This document shows positions 1 to 9,224 of a DNA stretch of 64,000 nucleotides, piece by piece; the stretch's first letter is position 1; each line of letters opens with the position of its first letter. This stretch comes from JAGXTF01 sp044224315 (GTDB lineage: Bacteria > Bacteroidota > Bacteroidia > NS11-12g > UBA955). Made by a program: the position numbers and the translations under genes. The DNA is taken from positions 186,001-250,000 of the forward strand of contig JBGAKR010000002.1 in the NCBI GenBank assembly GCA_044224315.1, given 5' to 3'. The notes under the pieces were generated by a model that worked only from the letters and a program-made list of their open reading frames with translations, did no database searches and was not told the origin of the DNA.

Positions 1-1881
1 AATTGGATTGAATTGTTGCACCACGGTTGAATCAAAGAGGACACAGTTTGTTGAAGTATCTCTGATTCTAAGCCATACTTTTCCCGGACCTGTGGCAGTG
101 TATTGACTTTTTGAGGTTGAATCCTGCCATTTGTATAAATACTTGGTATTAATGGGTGCCTGAAAATTGATAGACAAGCTGTTAGTGCATTGGAACATTG
201 TATCGGGCATGTTGTACAAGGGTCCGGGTGCCACATTGATAATTTTACTTCGGGTAACCGTATCAGAGCCACCACAAGCGGCGGGCAGAATGGCCTTCAT
301 TACCACATAAAAAGATCCCGTTTTCTTAAAACTATGCGTAACTGATTTTCCTGTATCCGAAAAACCATCGCCAAAATTCCAAAGGTATTTTTTTACATTT
401 TTCACCTGGGTTACTGCATCCAGTTTTACAGGTACGTTGGGGCATTTTGAAGTGCGGGTTACGTTAAAGTCAAAGTCAAGGCTTTCAAAAAGTGCACCGG
501 CACAGTAAGAATAACTTTCGTATTGTCCCATGCCATAAACCACTACAATTAATCCAGAATCACATTCCACAGTATTGGTAGAAGGATTGGCAACTGTAAT
601 TTGGGCATAGGAATGTTTAGCACATGTAACATCGGTAAACAAACTGCTACTGAGATAGCTTCCGTTTAATTTCACCACCCCTTTAGAATTGGTGGCCACC
701 AAAATGTTCAGATAATGCTTGTTCATGTTATTAGTGGTGGCTGTTCCTACCACTGTTTTCAGCATTTTCTGGCTTTGATCGGGCATTATCAAAATAGCAG
801 GGTCTCCATAATTCCCTGTAGTTCCAGAGCAGGATCCGCCGTTTTTCATGTATTGTACCACGTAAATCGGACTGTCTGAGGTAACGCATTTGGCAACGGC
901 CGAAGTTACATCTTCATAGTACGTTTTACCGGCACCGCGAGTACTGCCGATATAGGTTCCGTCTACATAAATTTTTGTATTGGGCTTTGTAGCAATTACT
1001 TTAAATACATAACCTTTTGTATTGCTTACAAAGGGCATTAGTACATGTTTGGTACCCAGGATATTAGTCGGAAACACCTGTGTATACAGGTGATCCACTG
1101 CAATTCCACATGTACTGCTGGGTATCCTCACAGATTTCATTCCTGAAAATACATTGATTTTACCACAGCCATTAATAACTCTTACACGGGTTCCGGTTAA
1201 ATCACCCCGGGTGAACAAAGGATTCGAAGCACTTCCGCTGTCTGGAAAGCTTTGTACCTGATACACCTGACCTTTGGTCATAGTGATAGTATAAGGGGTG
1301 CCACCAACATTACCGCCTGCAGTTTTGGTTGAGGGGGTAATTTCTACGGTTACGTTATTGTCCATACCCACAACCACAAATTCACTGGGTTGGTACTTTC
1401 CGCCGCCTGCAGTTTGGGTAGGGGTAAATGCGGCTATATAAAATTCGGGGGCTTTGGGAATAGATTCATAAGGAAGTACAAAGGTTCCGTCTGACCTGTT
1501 TAACTCCAGATTCAGCGTATATACATTAATGGGATCTTTGGCCACAACACGTATGCAGCGTTTACTCTCAATATTCGAACTGGGTTTTTCTGAACCCTGG
1601 GGATAGTAGAATCCGGGATCGATTGAAACCCGGTTTACCTTACCCGCAGTAATACTTACCGTGTAGGCCGTAGAACCGATACGTGGATTGTCAATTACCG
1701 CTGAGGTATTAACTTCACTGGTTATATACAGCAACAATGAATCCGGATAACCACCGCTGCGGGCTTCCATTTCCATGAAACTCAGGTAAAAAGTTTTACC
1801 TGTTGAGGAAATCTGGGCTTGCGATTTTCCTGCTACTATCAAACAAAACACCGCGATAAGTGTCCTGATACTCAACTTCAT
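1..1881 (-). CDS. Secreted IgGFc-binding-domain/PKD surface protein, 3' end cut by window edge
   Basis: The reading frame is open from the ATG at 1881 to the left edge (627 codons), so the C-terminus is missing. The N-terminus MKLSIRTLIAVFCLIVAGKSQA is a signal peptide. The following ~450 residues have the look of the IgGFc-binding N-terminal domain family found in Bacteroidetes surface proteins (short beta strands, 'GTKHVLMPF', 'YVVQYM'). A PKD-like domain follows ('YLWNFGDGFSDTGKSVTHSF'). Relatives usually end in a gliding-type CHU_C sorting domain, which would lie outside the window. A variant -7 box (TACTTTCG, 1887-1894) ends 5 nt before the ATG. The family name is my recognition of pattern; ligand and function are unknown. 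Confidence 0.75.
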   Translation of the reverse strand, partial: MKLSIRTLIAVFCLIVAGKSQAQISSTGKTFYLSFMEMEARSGGYPDSLLLYITSEVNTSAVIDNPRIGSTAYTVSITAGKVNRVSIDPGFYYPQGSEKPSSNIESKRCIRVVAKDPINVYTLNLELNRSDGTFVLPYESIPKAPEFYIAAFTPTQTAGGGKYQPSEFVVVGMDNNVTVEITPSTKTAGGNVGGTPYTITMTKGQVYQVQSFPDSGSASNPLFTRGDLTGTRVRVINGCGKINVFSGMKSVRIPSSTCGIAVDHLYTQVFPTNILGTKHVLMPFVSNTKGYVFKVIATKPNTKIYVDGTYIGSTRGAGKTYYEDVTSAVAKCVTSDSPIYVVQYMKNGGSCSGTTGNYGDPAILIMPDQSQKMLKTVVGTATTNNMNKHYLNILVATNSKGVVKLNGSYLSSSLFTDVTCAKHSYAQITVANPSTNTVECDSGLIVVVYGMGQYESYSYCAGALFESLDFDFNVTRTSKCPNVPVKLDAVTQVKNVKKYLWNFGDGFSDTGKSVTHSFKKTGSFYVVMKAILPAACGGSDTVTRSKIINVAPGPLYNMPDTMFQCTNSLSINFQAPINTKYLYKWQDSTSKSQYTATGPGKVWLRIRDTSTNCVLFDSTVVQQFNPI

Positions 1882-1988
1882 AAATGCGAAAGTACCCTTT
1901 TCGTTTGAATAATAATTCACATTTCATGACAAAAAACTGACGATTTTAAAATTGACAATTTTATGACAAACGCATATATCGCAATATA

Positions 1989-3173
1989 TCAAGCAATTAC
2001 ACCACTTCCCACCAATTCTTCACCTTCATATACGGCTAGAAACTGACCGGCTGTAACTGCTTTATGCGGCTTATCAAACACAGCAAAATATTTACCTGCA
2101 TGATTAACCAAAAGACCGTCAAATAGAGTTTGTCTGTAGCGAATACGCATTTTATAGGGCCTACTTTCTCCGTTCTTCAATTCCATGTCGGGCCTCACCC
2201 AATGCATGCCCTTGGCATCAACCGACAATGCTTTGGCACTCAATGCAGGATGGTCTTCGCCCTGACCTACATACAAAATATTGTTCAACACATCGGTTTG
2301 CAAAACAAAAAGAGGTTTTTCTTTCCCTCCGATTTGAAGACCTCGACGCTGACCAATGGTATAGAAATGCGCGCCATTGTGCTGGCCTACCACCTTCCCG
2401 TCATTGACATGAAATACCGGCTTTTTACTCAAAAACTCAGGTTCGGTAGCAAACCCCTGTACATTTTCATAATCCATTACAGCCCTGGATTTATCCTCTA
2501 TTTCAATAACATCGCCCACTTTGGATTTGAGTTGCTGCTGCAAAAAATCGGGCAAGCTCACCTTGCCAATAAAACACAATCCCTGGCTATCTTTCTTTGC
2601 GGCAGTAACCAATCCTGCTCTTTCTGCCACCTGCCTTACTTCGGGCTTCAACATGGCTCCAATGGGAAAAAGGGCTTTAGAAAGCTGCTCCTGGGTAAGT
2701 TGGCATAAAAAATAACTTTGATCCTTATTGGGGTCTTTACCCGCTAACAATCGGTACATTTTTTTACCTTCAATTTCCACCTTTCCCTTTTGCACATAAT
2801 GCCCGGTAGCTACAAAATCGGCACCTAGTTTTAGGGCATTTTTTAAGAAAATATCAAATTTAATTTCGCGGTTGCAAAGTATATCCGGATTGGGAGTTCG
2901 GCCGGCCGCATACTCGCGAAACATGTAATCTACTATTCTTTCTTTATAATCGGCACTCAAATCAAGCACCTGAAAAGGGATGCCCAATTGTTCTGCCACC
3001 AACATTGCATCGCGGCTGTCATCAATCCAGGGGCATTCATCTTCAAGGGTAACAGAAGCATCATTCCAGTTGCGCATAAACAGCCCTACTACTTCATGGC
3101 CTTGCTCCTTGAGCAAATATGCTGCAACAGAGCTATCAACCCCACCACTCATGCCAACTACAATGCGTGCCAT
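1989..3173 (-). CDS. mnmA: tRNA-specific 2-thiouridylase MnmA
   Basis: 394 residues, the normal length for MnmA/TrmU. The enzyme activates U34 of Lys, Glu and Gln tRNAs with ATP and transfers sulfur to make s2U34 in the cytoplasm. The N-terminal PP-loop SGGVDSS is at residues 9-15. The two catalytic cysteines are visible: C100 in NPDILC and C200 in DSQGLC. The start is an ATG with a TAACTTTG -7 box 9 nt upstream (3183-3190). MnmE, the partner enzyme that modifies position 5 of the same uridine, is encoded at 52685-54031. It appears to be a single-gene transcript. Confidence 0.97.
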   Translation of the reverse strand: MARIVVGMSGGVDSSVAAYLLKEQGHEVVGLFMRNWNDASVTLEDECPWIDDSRDAMLVAEQLGIPFQVLDLSADYKERIVDYMFREYAAGRTPNPDILCNREIKFDIFLKNALKLGADFVATGHYVQKGKVEIEGKKMYRLLAGKDPNKDQSYFLCQLTQEQLSKALFPIGAMLKPEVRQVAERAGLVTAAKKDSQGLCFIGKVSLPDFLQQQLKSKVGDVIEIEDKSRAVMDYENVQGFATEPEFLSKKPVFHVNDGKVVGQHNGAHFYTIGQRRGLQIGGKEKPLFVLQTDVLNNILYVGQGEDHPALSAKALSVDAKGMHWVRPDMELKNGESRPYKMRIRYRQTLFDGLLVNHAGKYFAVFDKPHKAVTAGQFLAVYEGEELVGSGVIA

Positions 3174-3182
3174 ATTTCACTA

Positions 3183-3190
3183 CAAAGTTA
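3183..3190 (-). promoter_or_regulatory. Bacteroidetes -7 promoter element of mnmA
   Basis: Reverse complement reads TAACTTTG, a perfect match to TAnnTTTG. It ends 9 nt before the mnmA ATG, so the 5' leader would be only a few bases. No good -33 TTTG was found at the expected 19-21 nt spacing. Confidence 0.5.
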
Positions 3191-3219
3191 GCTAGATTGT
3201 TTCAAAAGAAAATACTCGC

Positions 3220-5271
3220 CTAATAGCCCCCTTCGCGCTTGCGCAAAAACCATTCGGCCCCGAAAAGCACTATGATTATGGCAAAAAACCATTTCCAATG
3301 TATTAATTCAGTTACTTTAATTTCTTGGGTTAACAGATTATTTACCTGTTTGGTACTTTGAAGTTGCGCCAATAATTGATCCCACTGTTCAGATTTAAAA
3401 AACAATCCATTGTGGGAGGTGGTCAACTTGCGCAACAATCCGTGATCAGCCACGGTATTTTCAAGTTCTACCAATTGGTCGGTAACGGAAAAAGTTCCAT
3501 TCGCGGTTTCCCTTCCGCCACCTAAAACAGAAGCTCTAAACTTGTAATCGCCGGCTGGCAATTGGCCCAGATCTGCGCGATATCTGCGGCCATTTTTTGC
3601 AAATTTTACGTTTTTATTGAACCCTCCGTTGCTATTCACCTGCAAATCGCAATCCAGGTGATTATCCAACTCACCGCTTTGATTTAAATACTCCGCAAAA
3701 ATGGTCACATTTTCCTGCCGAGTTACTCCCGGTTTTTCCATAAAAACGCTGAACTTTTGTTTCACTTCCGCAGAGCCCAAATACTGCATGGTTTTAGAAA
3801 CTAATCCATCAAAATTTTTGTGTTCACGGGTAATTTCAAAATCTTTAAGTCGCCATTTCCATATTCCTTCTCCCATCAGCCAGGCCTGCCTGCTGCTGTT
3901 ATTGGATGTAAAACCCATTAAGGGCATTTCGGTATTTACTGCCCCAATTTTCTGAAACAAAAGGGTTTTAAATCCAGGTCCGGTGCGGTATCGGCCATAG
4001 GGTGACTGCAGGGGAGGCCAATTTTTTACCTCCGTTTCTAAAGCATTATCCGACAACAATTCGCTGAAATTAGAGTTGTAATATGCCTGCGCATTATTCA
4101 CCCCGCCGGCAGTTGCAGGATCAAAACCAAACTCATTGCTTTTAATAAAACCCGGGTTGGTTTGGGTTGTAAAAATTACCCAAAATGCTTTTTTAGCTGC
4201 TTGTAAATCTTTTAAATATTTTAATTCATCCTGGCTGGCAGGAAAGCCATGGCATACAAAAATATCATAGGCCGTAAATGGGGGCAAATTTCTGCTTTCA
4301 AAACGGCTTATTTCATATTGAACATTGGTTTCAAGTGCCCTTGCTATAGCGGCTACGTCTGGGTTTGCAGCATGCGCAATTAATGCCACCTTGCGCCTGG
4401 TGTCTGTTACCTGTACCCAAATACTTTTGCTATTATTCAATAAATTGCTTTCGCCCTGAACGGCAGGGATTTTAATTTCATAGTGTTTAAGACCCACAGA
4501 ATTGGGCTTTACTACAAATGAAAGACGGCCGAAGTTACCCGTGCGTGTCCAAGTTTGGTTCTGTATTTTTTGCCCGTCGGCCCATAATTCTGCCGCAATA
4601 TTTGAGGCTTGAATTCCAGCGCAGCGTATACCTGTTTCTATGGTAAATTCATTTTCAAAAAACACCGTACTATTGGCGTCCATGGCCGACACCCAAACAT
4701 CGGGGTATTGCACAGTATCGCCGAGACCTACTGCATGCACACGGGCTGGTTTAGATAATTTTTTAAATAAAGGATTCAGACCATTGTTTTGAATTCCATC
4801 CGAAACTATCACCAAATCGGTAATATTTTTTCCTTCCAGAATTTCATTGGTAAAATCAAAAACACTTGCAATAGAAGTGCTGTTTGAAGCTATGTTTGAA
4901 TCATTTAATGCCCCTACAGTGCCCCCAAAACTATATAGCTGAACATTATATTTTTCGTTTAATTTTTCTACGGCATTGCGCACTTTTTGGTCAAAAGTAT
5001 TTTTTACCGTGTCGGAAATTGATTTACTTTTATCCAGAAAAATGGCCAATCCCGGCTTAATTTCTTTCTGTACTTTGAGTCTGATAATGGGAGAAAGCAA
5101 CAAAACAAAAACCAGAAACAAACCCAGAAAACGCAGCACCCGCATTACCCAAACCAGGGCATTGGATTCAAAAAAGTGCTTTCTATACAGCAACCAGGTA
5201 AGCCCAGCTGCCAAAGCCACACTAATAATGGAGAACCACAGCGGTGTTAGAGTAATAATTTCAAAGCCCAA
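3220..5271 (-). CDS. Membrane protein with von Willebrand factor A-like domain
   Basis: 683 residues. Two membrane segments lie at about residues 8-28 and 40-62, then a vWA-like domain with a MIDAS DxSxS (D80-K-S-K-S84) and a second acidic motif 'IVSDGIQN'. An Ig-like part and a region resembling the class I glutamine-amidotransferase fold (around 'YDIFVCHGFP') follow. A final membrane helix WKWFFAIIIVLFGAEWF sits near the C-terminus. The architecture (two helices, vWA, periplasmic part, one helix) resembles Bacteroidetes BatA-like membrane proteins. Role unknown; probably a membrane scaffold or metal-dependent adhesion module. The gene is separated from its upstream neighbour by a terminator (5326-5354). 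Confidence 0.75.
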   Translation of the reverse strand: MGFEIITLTPLWFSIISVALAAGLTWLLYRKHFFESNALVWVMRVLRFLGLFLVFVLLLSPIIRLKVQKEIKPGLAIFLDKSKSISDTVKNTFDQKVRNAVEKLNEKYNVQLYSFGGTVGALNDSNIASNSTSIASVFDFTNEILEGKNITDLVIVSDGIQNNGLNPLFKKLSKPARVHAVGLGDTVQYPDVWVSAMDANSTVFFENEFTIETGIRCAGIQASNIAAELWADGQKIQNQTWTRTGNFGRLSFVVKPNSVGLKHYEIKIPAVQGESNLLNNSKSIWVQVTDTRRKVALIAHAANPDVAAIARALETNVQYEISRFESRNLPPFTAYDIFVCHGFPASQDELKYLKDLQAAKKAFWVIFTTQTNPGFIKSNEFGFDPATAGGVNNAQAYYNSNFSELLSDNALETEVKNWPPLQSPYGRYRTGPGFKTLLFQKIGAVNTEMPLMGFTSNNSSRQAWLMGEGIWKWRLKDFEITREHKNFDGLVSKTMQYLGSAEVKQKFSVFMEKPGVTRQENVTIFAEYLNQSGELDNHLDCDLQVNSNGGFNKNVKFAKNGRRYRADLGQLPAGDYKFRASVLGGGRETANGTFSVTDQLVELENTVADHGLLRKLTTSHNGLFFKSEQWDQLLAQLQSTKQVNNLLTQEIKVTELIHWKWFFAIIIVLFGAEWFLRKREGGY

Positions 5272-5325
5272 TGGATTGATTGATTAAAATTTATTTCGGA
5301 AATACAATAATCGTGTATTTTTCTA

Positions 5326-5354
5326 ACAAAAAAGGCCTGCTTGCGCAAGCCTTT
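5326..5354 (-). terminator. Rho-independent terminator after the T9SS cargo gene
   Basis: On the minus strand AAAGGC and GCCTTTTTT flank a TTGCGCAA-containing loop, giving a GC-rich hairpin followed by a T run, 20 nt beyond the stop codon of the gene at 5375-6043. Confidence 0.75.
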
Positions 5355-5374
5355 CGGATATAGGTCGAATATTT

Positions 5375-6043
5375 TTAGTTTTTAACAAATTCTTTGCGAA
5401 GTATACCATCTGCGGTATTTACCTGAATAAAGTATACTCCGGCGGGTATGGCTGCGATATTCAATTTATTATGGCCTGCTTCGGCATAGGTAGTAATCAA
5501 GCTTCTACCATTAATATCCAAAACCTGGCAATTGCCTGCACTTGCGGTTGTAAAATTCAGAATATCTGTAGCAGGGTTCGGAAACAATTTAAGGGCGGCT
5601 TTGCCGGGTTCACTAACACCAGCACCCCAGGGCACATAAAAATACACAGTGGCAGTGTCTTTTTGAGAAGGATTGCTGAGTGCAAAAATCTCATACTGAA
5701 ACACAGCAGTATCGGCATTACCTTGAGGATACGCGGTAATGTGTAAATCGCCTTCGGCATTGTTTGCAATGGCTTCGAAAGTATCACGGTCGTAGAAATC
5801 GGCATGGCAGTTCACATCATCGCAAAATTGTACTACCCATTTTGATGGCCAGTCTACCATTAATTTTGTATAGACTATCCCTGTTTTAACGCCGGTTTTA
5901 TTGGTAAAAGTGAGGTGCAAATCGTACTGATTGGTATGATCTATCCAATAGCGTTGTACTTTGCCTTTATCGTAAGTAACACCCTGAGCTGAAGCTGTAA
6001 GGGTAATAAACACCATTACTGCAGGAAGCAATCTTTTTAACAT
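5375..6043 (-). CDS. Secreted protein with T9SS type A sorting domain
   Basis: 222 residues from the ATG at 6043, chosen because it opens a signal peptide (MLKRLLPAVMVFITLTASAQG) and sits 5 nt after a perfect TATCTTTG box; a longer in-frame ATG at 6073 lies upstream of that box. The middle (~130 residues) is a beta-rich domain of unknown function with a 'CDDVNCHADF' Cys pair. The last ~75 residues are a type A sorting domain (LFPNPATDIL ... GVYFIQVNT ... EFVKN), which directs secretion through the type IX machinery and cell-surface attachment or release. Confidence 0.85.
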   Translation of the reverse strand: MLKRLLPAVMVFITLTASAQGVTYDKGKVQRYWIDHTNQYDLHLTFTNKTGVKTGIVYTKLMVDWPSKWVVQFCDDVNCHADFYDRDTFEAIANNAEGDLHITAYPQGNADTAVFQYEIFALSNPSQKDTATVYFYVPWGAGVSEPGKAALKLFPNPATDILNFTTASAGNCQVLDINGRSLITTYAEAGHNKLNIAAIPAGVYFIQVNTADGILRKEFVKN

Positions 6044-6048
6044 AAGGG

Positions 6049-6056
6049 CAAAGATA
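6049..6056 (-). promoter_or_regulatory. -7 promoter element, likely leaderless start
   Basis: Reverse complement TATCTTTG matches TAnnTTTG exactly. Only 5 nt (CCCTT) separate it from the ATG at 6043, so transcription should start at or next to the start codon. Confidence 0.6.
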
Positions 6057-6089
6057 CAAACTTTATAAATCAAAAAAGTGGGGGAATTG

Positions 6090-6830
6090 TCATTTTCCCA
6101 GCCATAGAATTACATGTTCTAACAATTGCCCATGGTTATTCACTGAGCCAGCAAAATAGGGGCTTGTAGCGTATAAATCGGCTGGAATTTCAGCATTCAA
6201 TCGATTGAACCAAACCGTTGAAATACCAGCTAACACACCACCAGCCACATCGGTATCCCAGGTATCGCCGCAATACAAGGTATCTGCGGCTTTAGCATGG
6301 CCTTTTTGCAGTGCAATGTCAAAAATCTCTTTGGATGGTTTGGGAATACCTGCGCTTTCGGAAGTGACCATAAAACCAATGTATTTATCAATGCCTGAAT
6401 GGGAAATTTTAAGGTTTTGTGTTTTATCAAATCCATTTGTAAGCAAACCTATTTCTGTTAACGGGAACAGGGCCTGAAGCAACTCAAGGGCACCGGGTAC
6501 CAGACGAGTCATTATCGGGCAAATTTCAAGGTACTCTTCCCAGGCATTTTCGGGATGTTCATGTGCTGGAATGCCCATTTGCATGAAGGTTTCAGTAAAC
6601 CTTGCTGTGCGCAAATAATCTTTACCTATATCGCCATTCTCGTATTGTTTCCAAAATTGTTTGTTTACTTTTTGATATAAATCTACAAACTGATGCACCT
6701 GAAATCCCGAACGGAGATGTAAATGGTGGCGGTGAAATAATTCGGTTAAGGCTTCCTCTGCATTTGCATCAAAATCCCACAGGGTATTATCCAAATCCAG
6801 GAGCAATAATTTACCCGGATATTTTTTCAT
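6090..6830 (-). CDS. YjjG-family HAD-type noncanonical pyrimidine nucleotidase
   Basis: 246 residues. Cytoplasmic HAD hydrolase. Motif I is LLLDLDNTLWDFD near residue 10 (nucleophile Asp and +2 Asp), motif II is 'GLLTNGFD', motif III Lys is in 'GIPKPSKEIF', and motif IV is 'YCGDTWDTDVAGG'. The NTLWDF variant and length fit the YjjG nucleotidase subfamily, which dephosphorylates (often damaged) pyrimidine nucleoside monophosphates. Substrate is inferred from family only. It lies 31 nt from adk on the same strand, so co-transcription of two nucleotide-metabolism genes is plausible. Confidence 0.85.
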   Translation of the reverse strand: MKKYPGKLLLLDLDNTLWDFDANAEEALTELFHRHHLHLRSGFQVHQFVDLYQKVNKQFWKQYENGDIGKDYLRTARFTETFMQMGIPAHEHPENAWEEYLEICPIMTRLVPGALELLQALFPLTEIGLLTNGFDKTQNLKISHSGIDKYIGFMVTSESAGIPKPSKEIFDIALQKGHAKAADTLYCGDTWDTDVAGGVLAGISTVWFNRLNAEIPADLYATSPYFAGSVNNHGQLLEHVILWLGK

Positions 6831-6861
6831 GGCAATAAATCAGAATAAAGGGCGAAAACCA

Positions 6862-7446
6862 TTAACTGGCCTGCCAAACCGTTTTGATCTGAGCAGTAAG
6901 CGAGTGAAAAATTTCCTCAACTTCGCCTATGCCCACTACGCCTGCATACTTGCCTTTATCGGTATAATATTGCTGCAAAGGCAATGTTTTGTTTTGATAT
7001 TCTCTGAAACGGTTGCGAATGGTATCTTCATCCTGATCATCGGCTCGGCCGCTGGTTTTACCTCTCAGCAACAATCGTTTTACCAGTTCGTCTTCCTCCA
7101 CTTCCAGTCCGAGTACAATTGAAATGTCTTGGTTGAATTCCTTCAACATTTCATTCAGCGCATCAGCCTGGGGAATGGTTCTGGGAAAACCGTCGAAAAT
7201 AAAGCCTTTGGCTTCGGGGTGTGCCAAAATAAAATTTCTTACCATTCCAATTACAACCGAATCCGGAACCAGCTCTCCTTTGCTAATGTAATCGTTTGCC
7301 AGGGTGCCCAGTTCAGTACCCGCGGCCCTTTCGGCACGCAGCAAATCACCTGTAGAAATGTGCGCCAATGCATAGTGGGCAATTAACTTCTCACTCTGGG
7401 TACCTTTACCTGCGCCCGGAGGACCAAAAATTATCAGATTCAGCAT
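6862..7446 (-). CDS. adk: Adenylate kinase
   Basis: 194 residues, the short form without a long zinc-binding LID. It interconverts AMP + ATP and 2 ADP. P-loop GPPGAGKGTQ is at residues 8-17; the AMP-binding stretch 'HISTGDLLR', 'GFIFDGFPRT' and the short LID 'GRADDQDEDTIRNRF' follow in the usual order. The start is ATG; a near-consensus box (TTACTTTG) ends 7 nt before it. Confidence 0.97.
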   Translation of the reverse strand: MLNLIIFGPPGAGKGTQSEKLIAHYALAHISTGDLLRAERAAGTELGTLANDYISKGELVPDSVVIGMVRNFILAHPEAKGFIFDGFPRTIPQADALNEMLKEFNQDISIVLGLEVEEDELVKRLLLRGKTSGRADDQDEDTIRNRFREYQNKTLPLQQYYTDKGKYAGVVGIGEVEEIFHSLTAQIKTVWQAS

Positions 7447-7485
7447 GCGGCAGCAAAGTAAATGAATCTTACAGATTATATAATA

Positions 7486-8529
7486 CTAATTGGGGAAAAA
7501 TACCTCGGTATAATAGCGGGCAAATGTCAAACCCCATGCAATTTCGGGCAACTGTAGGCGGTCTTTTTGCCCAAGTGCCGCCCACACTGCCATTGCTGGT
7601 AAATTTATTCCCAGCCCCATTGCCGCTGTAGTAGTACCTTGCAGCCTTGGATTAATTTCAAGAATTTTAAAAGTACCCTGGCTATCCATTTTTACCTGAA
7701 TTCCCACGGGCCCTTCAAGGTTTAAACTACCCAATATCTGTTTGCAGTAAGCTATAATTTCATCATTTTTAACAAAACGGCCTTTCACCGAAATGCCATT
7801 ATTCATAAGTATGCGCTGACGGGGCAGTATGGCTTTTATTTCGCCTTCAACAACCAAACAATCGACCGTATACTCCTCTCCTGGCAGATATTCCATTACC
7901 AGCAATTCGGGGAAATCGTGATTTTTTAAAATCAATTCCAGTTCCCCTAGGGTGGTGTAAGTGTTGTTGGGCTTGGCATTCAACAATAAATCATAGCGAT
8001 CTGTATTTGCATCCAAAATCCGAAAACCCCTGCTCCCATTTGAAACAGAAGGTTTTATGCAAACCGGAATTTGGGGGTAGCCCAGCTTAAATACAGCATC
8101 GGCAACTTCTTGCCAGGTTTGAGCTTTATGAAAAGCAGGAACGGCAATTGAATTTTGTTGCAAAGCACCCATTAAGGCCGCTTTATTATTGGCAATTTCC
8201 AATTCCCGGCTATCCGAAACCACTACATGGATACCTGCATCGGCAAAGGCTGTTTTGGCTTGTGCAAACCTGAATAATTCCAGGGTAACCAATGGCAATA
8301 CAACGTTTATATTTTGTGCTTTGCACAGTTGCAAAATTGTATCGGTAAATGCTGGGGCATTGGCTTCCGGAATCTGAAAAAACCGCTGTGGCAATAACGC
8401 CCTACCTGCGGCCATAGTGTCTTTATCGGCTATGTACAATTCAAAATCAGGTACTTTTAACAGGGCATTCATGATACCAGGCCCTCCAGGAGAACCGGCA
8501 CCTGTCATCAGTACTTTTATTTTTGTCAT
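7486..8529 (-). CDS. ATP-grasp domain protein (carbamoyl-phosphate synthase-like)
   Basis: 347 residues. The N-terminus is a Rossmann-like pre-ATP-grasp domain ('VLMTGAGSPGGPGIMNAL'), followed by an ATP-grasp fold with 'VCIKPSVSNGSRGFRIL' (ATP-binding Lys and Gly loop), 'LLVMEYLPGEEYTVDCLV' and the metal-binding 'FKILEINPRLQGTT'. Such enzymes ligate a carboxylate to an amine or thiol using ATP. The start ATG overlaps the stop of the PIG-L gene (TGATG at 8527-8531), so the two are translationally coupled and probably act in one pathway, perhaps on an amino-sugar or glycolipid. The substrate cannot be read from sequence. Confidence 0.85.
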   Translation of the reverse strand: MTKIKVLMTGAGSPGGPGIMNALLKVPDFELYIADKDTMAAGRALLPQRFFQIPEANAPAFTDTILQLCKAQNINVVLPLVTLELFRFAQAKTAFADAGIHVVVSDSRELEIANNKAALMGALQQNSIAVPAFHKAQTWQEVADAVFKLGYPQIPVCIKPSVSNGSRGFRILDANTDRYDLLLNAKPNNTYTTLGELELILKNHDFPELLVMEYLPGEEYTVDCLVVEGEIKAILPRQRILMNNGISVKGRFVKNDEIIAYCKQILGSLNLEGPVGIQVKMDSQGTFKILEINPRLQGTTTAAMGLGINLPAMAVWAALGQKDRLQLPEIAWGLTFARYYTEVFFPN

Positions 8530-9167
8530 CAGCTGATAAAGCGGATTATATCAAAACACTCGGCATACCTGGCACTGATTTGTACCCCCCTGGTAATGGC
8601 TAAAGAATGAATAAATTCCTCGCTGGCATAGGGTCGGTGTGCCTGACTTCTATAGCATTTCAAAGCATCTTTTTTAGCCATCAAATGCGATTCATCGAGC
8701 CTAATAAACGCCGAAGTTTTAAACTGCATATTGTTCCAAGGCATTTCATAACAAAGAATGGTACAGAACTTAAATGCGCGAAGACCCTCGTTAAACACCA
8801 CCTGATGATCCTGATGAATATCATCGGCCGAGGGCATTAACACAATTTCGGGCTTAATACGTTCGCGCAATTGCACCATATCTTCCAGTATTGCCTGTCG
8901 ATTGAAGTTAAATGTTCGCACTTCGTAATTATACAAATGCAGATTTTCTGCCTTTACTCCTAAAATAACTGCGGCCTCCTTCGCTTCGGTAATAAGAATA
9001 TCTTCGGGAAATTCGGGCCTGAGACTTTGTTTGCATGCAGAAAAAGTAGCAATGTGCACCTCTGTGCAGGCTGCCACCAATTTAGCAATGGTAGCGCCAC
9101 AGCCAAACTCCGCATCATCGGTATGCGGGGCCAACACCAATACACGTTTGCCTAAGTCAAAAGCCAT
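8529..9167 (-). CDS. PIG-L (LmbE) family deacetylase
   Basis: 212 residues from the ATG at 9167, chosen because it lies 5 nt after a perfect TATATTTG box and places the conserved motif at the usual N-terminal position; an in-frame ATG at 9191 is upstream of the box. The zinc motif PHTDDAEFGCG (PHxDD-type) is close to the N-terminus and 'DIHQDHQVV' carries the third ligand. These enzymes remove N-acetyl groups from sugar-linked GlcNAc. It is the first gene of a two-gene unit with the ATP-grasp protein. Confidence 0.88.
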   Translation of the reverse strand: MAFDLGKRVLVLAPHTDDAEFGCGATIAKLVAACTEVHIATFSACKQSLRPEFPEDILITEAKEAAVILGVKAENLHLYNYEVRTFNFNRQAILEDMVQLRERIKPEIVLMPSADDIHQDHQVVFNEGLRAFKFCTILCYEMPWNNMQFKTSAFIRLDESHLMAKKDALKCYRSQAHRPYASEEFIHSLAITRGVQISARYAECFDIIRFIS

Positions 9168-9172
9168 GGATG

Positions 9173-9180
9173 CAAATATA
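9173..9180 (-). promoter_or_regulatory. -7 promoter element of the PIG-L/ATP-grasp unit
   Basis: Reverse complement TATATTTG, then CATCC, then the ATG at 9167. The 5-nt spacing predicts a leaderless mRNA. Confidence 0.6.
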
Positions 9181-9224
9181 GGGAAAGCCACCCTGAGTCT
9201 TGAACGTGTATCGAATTTCGAAAA

